Origin: Isoetes taiwanensis
Taxonomy: Eukaryota; Streptophyta; Lycopodiopsida; Isoetales; Isoetaceae
Assembly: GCA_021234155.1 (NCBI GenBank)
Contig: JAJEKV010000017.1
Span: forward strand, 6,328,992 to 6,392,991
Direction: 5' to 3'
DNA length: 64,000 nucleotides
Shown here: piece by piece, positions 37,107 to 44,463 of the stretch
How the letters are laid out: each line of letters begins with the position of its first letter
How positions within the stretch are numbered: position 1 is the first letter of the stretch
Position numbers and translations under genes: made by a program
Notes under the pieces: model-generated
What the model saw: the letters and a program-made list of their open reading frames with translations, nothing else
Database searches by the model: none
Told to the model about the DNA's origin: nothing

Positions 37107-37465
37107 CTAGGGATCTTCATGATCACAGATTTGGCCGTAAAAGCTGCGTTCTCATCCTCATGGCTTCGAAGCTTCTTCTCCATATCTTCTAGCGCTGCGA
37201 AATATTGTGTCGCGATTAAAACGCCGCCGACCCTACGGCTATTGGCCTCTCGGTACCTGGTTAATGTTGCCGCTTGAGCTCAAGGTCTCGCTCATCGCTG
37301 ACCCCCTCGTGAATTCTAACTTGTCCCCGCCTCCATCTTTCGGCGGCGAGGCAATTTGTTTTCGTCGTGAACCTCCTTGAATCTCTTCATCACCACAGCA
37401 AAGGGTGATGTCGCGGCGACTCTGAAGGCGCGGTAAACGCTCTTGGAGGAGGATGAAGATGCCAT
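37107..37465 (-). CDS. Coiled-coil gene 3
   Basis: Starts at ATG 37465 (MASSSSSKSVYRAF), continues through VVMKRFKEVHDENKLPRRR, and after frame changes reaches ALEDMEKKLRSHEDENAAF. It ends at TAG 37107 in the frame shared with gene 4 (…DHEDP stop). The segments VMKRFKE.HDEN and ALEDMEKKLR.HEDEN are shared almost word for word with gene 4, which supports real coding history and recent duplication. Predicted length is about 120-130 aa, helical and highly charged. TATA box GTTATAAATAG is 93 nt upstream (37558-37567); HP4 is downstream and HP5 lies just upstream of the promoter. Function unknown. Confidence 0.6.
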
Positions 37466-37557
37466 CGGAGGAGAAGGTGGAAGGCGGAAGGCGGAGAAGA
37501 TGAGCGGGAAGGCGGGGCGGAAGAGGATCGGAGGTCGAAGGCAAGATAGAAGGTCTT

Positions 37558-37567
37558 CTATTTATAA
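37558..37567 (-). promoter_or_regulatory. TATA box of coiled-coil gene 3
   Basis: Minus strand GTTATAAATAGAAGACC, identical to the box of gene 4 at 38483-38492. Confidence 0.65.
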
Positions 37568-37590
37568 CGGGGATTTTCGTAGTAGCTTGA

Positions 37591-37658
37591 GTCACACGCG
37601 GCCGAAGGATGCCGTGGGTCGGGGAAAATGGACCAAGTTACTTCTCGCGTCGTGTGAG
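37591..37658. terminator. Hairpin HP5
   Basis: GTCACACGCGGCCGAAG ... TTCTCGCGTCGTGTGAG, 68 bp. It stands directly upstream of the gene 3 promoter, so a pure 3'-end role does not explain it. Confidence 0.65.
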
Positions 37659-37817
37659 GAAAAGGACCGTTACTTCTTCTAACGCGTCTTTTCTTCGAGA
37701 AAGCTCGTGTGATAATTTTTATTGATAATTTCGGTGATACAATCTATACATAAGTAATTTTCTTGATACATAACTAAAGATAGAACTTCTCATTGAAGCA
37801 AAATAGAGCGGCATGGA

Positions 37818-37886
37818 GATCACCACGCCTTGAAATCCATTGATTGCTACCTAATTGCAAGCAAGGCATTTCGGCGTCGTGTGATA
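37818..37886. terminator. Hairpin HP6
   Basis: GATCACCACGCCTTGAAATC ... CATTTCGGCGTCGTGTGAT, 69 bp, 98 nt past the stop of coiled-coil gene 4. Confidence 0.75.
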
Positions 37887-37983
37887 TTTTAATAAAAGCA
37901 GAACATACATTGGAACAAGAGGATAGATAGAAGCAAAAATAGAAAAACTTTTCTTTGAAGCAAAAAATAGATAGATACAACGG

Positions 37984-38391
37984 CTAGGGATCTTCATGAT
38001 CCTCTAGCTGATTTTCATGTCTGCGGTGCCCGTAAAAGGTGGCGTTCTCATCCTCCCGCATTTCGGAGCTTCTTCTCCATATCTTCTAAGGCCTGCGAAA
38101 TCATGTGGCGGTTTCAAGCGCCCGCCCCCTGCGGCTCGTAAGCCTCTTGGTACATGGCGAATGTTTCCCGCGAGCTCAACATCTGCGCTCGTCGCGGCTG
38201 GCGCTCCCTCATGAAGGCTAATCACATCGGCCGCCTCATTGTTCGGCGGCGCAGGCGGTTGTTTTCATCATGGATCTCCTTGAATCTCTTCATCACCCCT
38301 TTGCAAGGGGTGATGTCCACTGGCGGCTTTCATTTGCTGCGGAGTGCTATCTTGGCGTGGTAAACTTGCTAGAGGAAGATGATGATGCCCG
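37984..38391 (-). pseudogene. Coiled-coil gene 4 (start codon lost)
   Basis: Direct paralogue of gene 3: ASSSSSSK at the start, GVMKRFKEIHDENNRLRRR, then ETFAMYQEAYEPQGAGA, HMISQALEDMEKKLR and an ending NQLEDHEDP stop at TAG 37984. The codon aligned with the ATG of gene 3 is CGG (38391-38389), and the frame changes several times. Compared with gene 3 it keeps an extra middle part (RETFAMYQEAYE), showing that the ancestral protein was about 135-150 aa. TATA box at 38483-38492, 92-97 nt upstream; HP6 downstream and HP7 upstream. Function unknown. Confidence 0.6.
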
Positions 38392-38482
38392 CCGGGCGAG
38401 AAGGTGGAAGGCGGAAGCCGGAAGTAGAAGATGAGCGTAAGGCGGAAGGCGCGTCGGGAGGTCGGCGTGGACATCGGTCTTC

Positions 38483-38492
38483 TATTTATAAC
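38483..38492 (-). promoter_or_regulatory. TATA box of coiled-coil gene 4
   Basis: Minus strand GTTATAAATAGAAGACC, same 17 bases as in gene 3. Confidence 0.65.
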
Positions 38493-38494
38493 AT

Positions 38495-38529
38495 GAGTCA
38501 CCACGAGTTGCTTTCGGCGTCGTGTGAGG
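38495..38529. terminator. Hairpin HP7 (short-loop form)
   Basis: GAGTCACCACGAG TTGC TTTCGGCGTCGTGTGAGG; only 35 bp because most of the loop is missing. It lies directly upstream of the gene 4 TATA box. Confidence 0.55.
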
Positions 38530-38580
38530 AATAAATAAATTAATTGTTTTTTTCAATAATATTTCATTTCTTGAGATAAA

Positions 38581-38645
38581 TATCACACCACGCGAAAACC
38601 TAGATATATGAGAAAAAGCGGTGATGTATTTGGCGTGATGTGAAT
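38581..38645. terminator. Hairpin HP8
   Basis: TATCACACCACGCGAAAA ... TTTGGCGTGATGTGAAT, 65 bp, 99 nt past the stop of the unknown gene at 38744. Confidence 0.75.
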
Positions 38646-38743
38646 AAATACAAATAAAATAATTTTTATTAGGAATTTGGAAGGACAATCGTACATAAAT
38701 AATTTTACCGATACAAGTTGGAAAACATATAACTTCCAATTTC

Positions 38744-40162
38744 TCAAGCTTCGTCGTCAATTTCATGCTCTTTCAATCCCTCACAAGACCGATCCAACAA
38801 GGCAATGACTTCCATGTTATCGACCCGACTTCCAACCTTGGGTGAGTCAAAGCCCGGCTGACTAAAAAATTTAACATATTGCTTTCGCCCGTAGACCCGG
38901 CTTGGTCGTCAAAATATTGTAGCACAACATCCCCCCGAATTGCTATCACCCTTTCAGTGTTTGATGCCAATTGGGAATGGTTCCCGAACATGCATAATGC
39001 ACGGATGTAATAGACAAACTCTGCACCTTTTGGACTGAAAGTTCTGCTGAAGACGATTATCTCCCCATTAACGAATCTTGAGATATATCGTAACAATGTA
39101 GAGTCCTTCAATCTTTCCTGTCCCCCGCGTGCATGTCGGCAAGAAAAATCATCTACTTCCCACAAATAAGAACCCTCAAGCTTATCTTCTTCACATTTAT
39201 CCTCATCTGAGGCTTATCTTGTGATTGGTGAAAGGGCACGCCAAACACGTAGATCCCTGTTGGCGACTTTGCACGGAGACATTTGGAATTCTTCTTCCGT
39301 TGGTAGATTAAGCCTCATCTTGAGCAAATCGAGACTCCAGCCTCTCATAGGCTTCTTTTAAGCTTTATAGCATTGCGGTATAATTAGACACTTCAAACAT
39401 CTCTTTGTCCAAATCCTCTTCAAAATCTAGGCCTAAGTTTACCCATTCGGCCAAGGTACTGATAAGCTCGTCTTCCCTAGCACACATTCGTAACAAAGAC
39501 GGGTTCCTCAGTATATCACTTAGCAATAGGTATTCTTTGCCTTCCACTAAAATTGGCGTTATGTCAGACAACTTCTTTTCATCCTCATCCCCATCCTCAT
39601 CACCTTGAATCATCTCCCTCCTCCGGGTTCACCCAAGGCCGGTCGTCGAAGCTAAAACTCCTACATTCTTGCTCTTCTTCTTGTAGATCTATCTCCATTT
39701 CTCGTCATAGTCGGCATCATCACACATAACTGACCCCCTTGGCTTAAAGATTTCATTGTTTCCGGTGTATCTTCGGTTTGGCCCGGCGAGAATGCAATAA
39801 CTAGCAAATGCAAGCGGCAAAGAGAAATAAGATACCTTCTTAAGCACAAGGACGCAGCCGGGGAGGAGCCCGCTATGCGGCATTCTTGAAAAACATCTTC
39901 CCTGTTTGCAAATGGGAAGCCGCCTCCTCTAGAGCTGGTTTTGGAATCCACGAGCCGGGGACATCGCAAAGGGCGTCTTGGCCCGAGACCAAGCGGTCGG
40001 GGTGAAAGCTAAGGCAACCTCGCGATAGCATCCAAGCTCATTCTTGTTTGCCATGATGTCCAACTCCTTGCAATAGAACGGATAAATCGCGATCGGCGCT
40101 TAACTTCCCTCGTTGTCATGAGGGGGATGCATACCATTCGGGAACTTCACATAACAATCCAT
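38744..40162 (-). pseudogene. Unknown gene of the element, about 470 codons, frameshifted
   Basis: Starts at ATG 40162 (MDCYVKFPNGMHPPHDNEG). In order follow IYPFYCKELDIMANKNELG, CYREVALAFTPTAWSRAKTP, a hydrophobic piece (KVSYFSLPLAFASYCILAGP), an acidic linker with EGDDS and GDEDGDEDEKK, then ILVEGKEYLLLSDILRNPSL, a helical LKEAYERLESRFAQDEA, YISRFVNGEIIVFSRTFSPK, NTERVIAIRGDVVLQYFDDQ and a final CEGLKEHEIDDEA stop at 38744. I recognise no family. The pieces keep a steady order on one strand and fill the whole space between HP8 and HP9, so this is one gene with about six frame changes rather than several ORFs. A telomere-type repeat lies 130-156 nt upstream. Confidence 0.5.
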
Positions 40163-40291
40163 GGCGAAGCAAACAGCGAAAACAAGAAGATGTTTAGGAA
40201 GCGGTAAAGTATCTGTCACTTTTGAACTCAAGTAGCCGTTGTCGATTATGAAAGGGGACCAGACCGTTGTGGGGAGATTTGTCCGTACATT

Positions 40292-40318
40292 TTAGGGTTA
40301 GGGTTAGGGTTAGGGTTG
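40292..40318 (-). promoter_or_regulatory. Telomere-type repeat / telo-box upstream of the 38744-40162 gene
   Basis: (TTAGGG)4 on the plus strand, i.e. AACCCTAACCCTAACCCTAA on the minus strand. In plants, AAACCCTAA telo-boxes are promoter elements of genes active in dividing cells; here the tract is 130-156 nt before ATG 40162 and touches HP9. It is far too short to be a telomere. Confidence 0.5.
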
Positions 40319-40388
40319 GATCACACGCGGCGAAGACTACTATGTGCAACAAAAAAGCACAATGCTTGCTTGCTGCGTGGTGTGATCC
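40318..40388. terminator. Hairpin HP9
   Basis: GGATCACACGCGGCGAAG ... CTTGCTGCGTGGTGTGATCC, 71 bp, 119 nt past the stop of the histone gene. The outer arms pair over 10 bp without mismatch. Confidence 0.8.
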
Positions 40389-40506
40389 TCAATATAACAT
40401 TAAAAAAAAATACAAAGTGCGGCGCTAAAGAAATGGACTAAGAGATTAAGCTTATAAAGCCATTACATTAAGAAATATTATACATATGAAAAAACACAAA
40501 GGCACT

Positions 40507-41369
40507 TCACGGCCTTTTTTTAAAGGGGTCTTTCTTCTTGTTGTATTCAGCCATAAAATTTTGACCATAGTTCGGGGGATCCCTTATCGTAAGGCGAGAC
40601 GCATGTCCTTGGCATGACAGCCATCACCCACCCGCTTGGCATGTATTGCTGCAAGCTGCGAGTCCTCGAAACAGACCGACACCAACCGCTTCGAAGCCAT
40701 TTGAAGAGCATTTAAGGCGGTTGCTTGAACTCGTGGCGGTATGATGTATCGCACCACACTCTTGAGAATCTCTCTCACGAGCGGCAAATGGGAGACGCGG
40801 AATGACCATCTCGGTGCTCTTCGATACTTCTTAATCTCGCATGGCTTTTAATGCCAGGGCTTCGTCTTCCGGCTTCCTCGGCCACTACCCTCACCCACCC
40901 CAAATTTGGAGCCTGTTGCTCGGCCGACTCTTAGGCCGCCTCCTCCCCGACATTTGCGGTTGTTCCTCGGCCGACTCTTCGGCCGATCTCCTCCCATTCC
41001 GGGTCGCCTTCCCCTTTCGGGGCGTTGGGCCTCCTCCTTTGATTTGAAGGTCCTGGCACCTCCACGGGAGGGGAGAGGAGAGGAAGAGCAAGAAAGAGGC
41101 GGCTGCCCAATAATTAATCCGGCGTCATATTCTACGCCCCGGTCTCTCACATTTTCATCCTCGTCTCCGAACCGAGTGCACCTCCCTACTTACTCCGAGT
41201 TGCTTCTCCCCCCCGTCATGCGGATTTATTTTTAGGGTCTTCACGTTAGGCATGGTCGGAGGAGGAGAATCTCTATCGAGAGACTTGAGTCGGATGAAGA
41301 AGGCGGACTAATGTAATCACCTGGTCTTACACCACGGATGGATCCTTGCGGTTGCTTAGTTCTTGCCAT
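40507..41369 (-). pseudogene. Divergent histone H3 with long tails, CENH3-like loop 1; frameshifted as written
   Basis: The start at ATG 41369 reads MARTKQPQGSIRGVRPGDY; its first six residues are those of H3 (K4 kept), but the ARKS motifs at K9 and K27 are absent. A long Arg/Gly/Pro-rich tail follows (about 150-180 residues against about 45 in canonical H3). The histone fold then reads REIKKYR, KSTEMVIPRLPF, LVREI, VQATALNALQMASKRLVS, VCFEDSQLAAIHAKRV and AKDMRLAL-RIRD, matching H3 helices αN, α1, α2 and α3 in order. PF-x-RLVREI and FED..L.AIHAKRV are H3 hallmarks. Between REI and ALQ there are about three more residues than in H3, including Pro-Pro, as in plant CENH3 proteins. A C-terminal extension (PPNYGQNFMAEYNKKKDPF…) ends at TGA 40507. 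Four small gaps break the frame inside or next to the fold, and others break the tail. α1 to α3 lies in one open frame. Confidence 0.85.
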
Positions 41370-41387
41370 GGCTTCTCGAGGATGGCG

Positions 41388-41397
41388 CTTTATACTC
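41388..41397 (-). promoter_or_regulatory. TATA-like sequence just upstream of the histone start
   Basis: Minus strand GAGTATAAAG, only about 19 nt before ATG 41369. That is too close for a normal leader, so transcription may start elsewhere or translation may start further in. Confidence 0.3.
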
Positions 41398-41529
41398 TTA
41401 ACACTGACAAAAATAGACAACTGGCAAAAGAGATAAATAGTAAAAAGCGAAGTTAAAGTAAAAGATGATGGTAACGTTTTAAATAATTTATGCGGAACCC
41501 TAAAAAAATATCGGACAAAATACGGAACC

Positions 41530-42300
41530 CTAAAAAACATCAGGACAAAACACAAATAAAAAACCGAGATTCAAAGCGCTAGGCGATAGACAATTTCTTG
41601 TTGATGTGAACTCACTAAACTTTACATTTCCCTCTTGCCCGTAACCAACCCTAATGCCATCAATAAAATAATGGAAGTCGTCGCCAATCTCCTCTGTCTC
41701 CATTAGCACTCTTAGCTCGATAATGGCCATTCGCTTTCCATGGTGGTCACGTATAAATGACTTCCTCCCCTCTCCATACTCGAATATCCACCGACGGGAG
41801 TGTGCATTTATGGTCCTCAAACGGCTCCCAAAAAGTTGTGCAGACCTCTCTTTTTCTGTTTCCTTCGTTCTAGTTGACAATTAACGATAAATATTGTTTT
41901 GGAAGAAAGTATCGAACTTAAAGGAGGACTTAACTCACGCGGACCTCTGTTAGTTGACCGGATGATTTCGTGGAATCGAACATCCAGTCGGAACCAAAAA
42001 TAAGCCATCCACAAAATCGGCAGGGGGAGAAAGCACGTATATGTCTTGAGACTTTTGAACTTCTGCGCCATCTGGAATATGTTAGCAAATACCTCAAAGC
42101 GGTGTGAAGATTTTGAAACTCATCCTCACGCCTCGGTTTTCGGACATTCCCGCTTGCACCTCGTCGACCATGCATTTCTTCATTGCAATTACATTGTTCT
42201 CATTAGTCCGTGGCTTACAAAGTTCACTTAAAGGGGCAATTCAATAGGCCTCAAGCTCGGTTTCGACCTTTACGTTATAATCATGTCGGTAAAACCGGAT
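41530..42300 (-). pseudogene. Unknown gene of the element between the histone gene and HP10
   Basis: Coding-like pieces on the minus strand, from high to low coordinate: FYRHDYNVKVETELEAY, SELCKPRTNENNVIAMKKCM, VDEVQAGMSENRGVRMSFKI, a hydrophobic PCRFCGWLIFGSDWMFDS, and an unbroken 116-codon end (41880-41530) with RRWIFEYGEGRKSFIRDHH, MAIIELRVLMETEEIGDDFH and YFIDGIRVGYGQEGNVKF. No family is recognised. The end of the frame at 41530 is followed by two copies of CGGAACCCTAAAAAA (41490-41540) instead of a hairpin, the only gene boundary here without one. Two or three frame changes are needed to join the parts. Confidence 0.45.
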
Positions 42301-42487
42301 GCCTATACCCCGAGGTCACGGCATCCATACCTTGGAAAAGGACAATTCCGATGTCTATGTGATACACCGACAAGTACACTACTAATACTTTCGGTAGGAA
42401 TGACATCCACGACGTCGATAAACATAAACCCGCACAATAAATTTGTTTGTAAACACGTGTCAACGAAAAGAAATGAAAAGATAAGGA

Positions 42488-42556
42488 GATCACACGATTT
42501 TGAAACTATCTCACGCCAGTTAAGTAGGCGGCGGCTAAGCTTCGCGTCGTGTGATC
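42488..42556. terminator. Hairpin HP10
   Basis: GATCACACGATTTTGAAAC ... GCTTCGCGTCGTGTGATC, 69 bp. It overlaps the stop codon of the ORF at 42555. Confidence 0.75.
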
Positions 42557-43091
42557 AATTAAGGTGGTTACCATTTTGCGGGCAATTTTGGGAAGCCGTT
42601 TTTTGGTGGAGATTAGCTCTTTGACCATATCGGAAGGGGTATATGCATGTCGTATTGTTATACTTTCCACTTTTCCTACCGCTAGAATTCAACTTGAACT
42701 CTTTTATCCTACCTATCCAATGTGTCCAAGACGTCGATTGCCTTTGTCGCTTAACTCTATGCTCGCCCCTCGTTGATGGCGGCATACTCACCCACGAACC
42801 TATTGAGACAAAACCTCCCACTTCTTGACCTTGGGAGTTACGTAAATGGGGCAAGAACACAAAAATTACAGGAGACATGGATTGCGGATGAGGAGTGAAG
42901 GCGGAGAGGATGCACGAGAGCGCCATAGTGATAGTACGAAGTTTGGCGTAAAATTTGACAAAGGGAGTTGGTGGTGGCGAGCGGTGGCGGTCAAAGTCAC
43001 CATTATTTTGGGCGGCGGCGACTCCCGAAAAATACGGGCCATTAAAATGGTTGCAATAAAAGCGCAGGCATCCCCTATGAAAATACGCCAT
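42555..43091 (-). CDS. Unknown ORF next to the right TIR (178 aa)
   Basis: The longest uninterrupted minus-strand frame of the element, ending TGA at 42555 inside the HP10 arm. It contains EVGGFVSIGSWVSMPPSTRG and a basic, Gln/Ser-rich stretch (RVKRQRQSTSWTHWIGRIKE). The first 60 codons are low in coding character and may not belong; a start at an internal Met (about 42927) is as likely. No family recognised. Confidence 0.35.
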   Translation of the reverse strand: MAYFHRGCLRFYCNHFNGPYFSGVAAAQNNGDFDRHRSPPPTPFVKFYAKLRTITMALSCILSAFTPHPQSMSPVIFVFLPHLRNSQGQEVGGFVSIGSWVSMPPSTRGEHRVKRQRQSTSWTHWIGRIKEFKLNSSGRKSGKYNNTTCIYPFRYGQRANLHQKTASQNCPQNGNHLN

Positions 43092-43212
43092 GTGGATGCC
43101 AAGTAAGCCTGCTCATCCTTCTACCTGCCAAGTAATACTGACTTTCGTAAAAAAGGCGCAAACCTGATTGGTCCTGGCGAATCTGACGTGGAAATCTTTA
43201 ACCCAAGATAAG

Positions 43213-43239
43213 GGCCATTTTCAGACCCCAAATCCGCCC
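43213..43239 (-). repeat. Right terminal inverted repeat
   Basis: GGCCATTTTCAGACCCCAAA TCCGCCC; inverted partner of 29581-29607. Confidence 0.9.
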
Positions 43240-44463
43240 TAATGTGTCACAAGCCATGGGTACTTGGAAGTTCTATGGAGCCTTCTCCAATGGTTAAATA
43301 TCTTTGTGATACTATGATAAGTACAATGTGTACTTACTCAAGGGAGTTTATGCGGGCATATCATTAGACGAGTGTAGCTTATCTAGATAGGGGCTAGATG
43401 TGCTGGTGAGGTGAAATTTGTTGCTGGTATGGGACGTTGGCGGATGTAACCAATAGTCTGGCAGCTTAGGTTCTTATGTTGCTTGTAGCTTCTCCCTTAC
43501 ACTGGATCCACCGGCGCAGGGGTTCTAGACGAAGTACTGTCTAGATATAGTGGGGTGCATATGTGTGGCAGATGTTATGATATGTGTGGAAGATTCCATA
43601 TGTGTGTTCTTGCAGTCAATCAGGCATTGCTTTATAGGCATAGTCTATCATGTTACTAACACGCGGAGTTATGTGCAAGCTATGTGACAGCTGGCAAAGC
43701 CATGTGCAAGTTGTTTGACAGCTGGCAAAGCTACATGTTGTGTATAGTTATCTAGTAGATGTGTTGTTGTTATCTTGTTATTTGTATACGTGGCTTTCAT
43801 GTATATAGCCTCGTAAGAGGCAGTGCTTGTTTTGTGTACTTTGATAGTTTATGTGGATATGAATCGATTTTGCTTCGTAACAACCAGTATGCACTTGATA
43901 TACTATATTTACTAGTCATAGATAATTAAGTTGGTCAGGTGTAAGATCTCCATTCTAATTTTAATGCCAAAGACATCAAATTGGTATCGGCATCATAGGC
44001 TCGCCAAAAAAAGCACATTATAGGCTTGCCAAAAAAAGCACATTAATGATTACGGACTAACAATGCAAGTGAAAAGTCTAACTTCAAAATCCTTGACCGT
44101 CTAGTTCTAAAACTGCCTTAAAAATATATAATCCATGCAATTTCCAACCCTGGATAGATATAGATATGATTATAATCATTTTGTGATATTTCCAAAGCCA
44201 CATCTTCATGAAGACTTATATATTTTCAACTCTAGTAAATGTAAATTATCTTCATAGCCATAACAGCAGCATGCAGATTAGCTCTAAAACAGTACCATTT
44301 CATGCGAGCATTGATCAAGGAATATTTATAAAATATATATATACACATATTCCCTATGTTAAATCTTTCTAGTACGATCCAACTCTTGTATGTACAAATA
44401 TAAGGATGATAGCATACCAGAATACCCAATTCCAAGTTCTGGAAAAAAATTGCAAATAGCCAT
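43240..44463. other. Intergenic with a 26-bp two-copy repeat
   Basis: No coding sequence supported. ATAGGCT.GCCAAAAAAAGCACATT occurs twice in tandem at about 43997-44047. Confidence 0.5.

Larger units (their letters stand above)
29581..43239. mobile_element. 13.66 kb TIR element carrying a histone H3-like gene and hairpin-punctuated small genes
   Basis: The ends are inverted copies of each other: GGGCGGATTTGGGGTCT.AAAATGGCC at 29581-29607 and its reverse complement at 43213-43239 (26 of 27 match). The element is flanked by TTA on the left and TAA on the right, compatible with a TA target duplication or a decayed 3-bp TWA duplication. The GGG-initial termini with TTTGGGG and a T(A/T)A target recall PIF/Harbinger, but I could not recognise a Harbinger transposase, so the class is open. 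Inside are one small plus-strand gene, one long decayed plus-strand ORF, and at least eight minus-strand genes. Short inverted repeats with GATCACACGACGCGAAA-like arms separate the genes. Part of the left end is repeated inside at about 31592. Confidence 0.85.

Noticed and set aside
40292..40318. Chromosome end or interstitial telomere fusion
   Set aside because: Only about four repeats, in a promoter position inside the element.
31413..42556. CRISPR-like array
   Set aside because: The repeats are inverted pairs between genes at uneven distances, not direct repeats with unique spacers; and the DNA is eukaryotic.
31413..42556. True integron with attC sites
   Set aside because: No integrase or core GTTRRRY sites seen. 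The integron is kept only as an analogy for one hairpin per gene.
29581..43239. Endogenous giant-virus insertion as the first explanation
   Set aside because: Histone gene and 3' hairpins are virus-like, but TIRs, a transposase-type ORF and absence of any recognised viral hallmark gene favour a transposon. Left open as an origin hypothesis.
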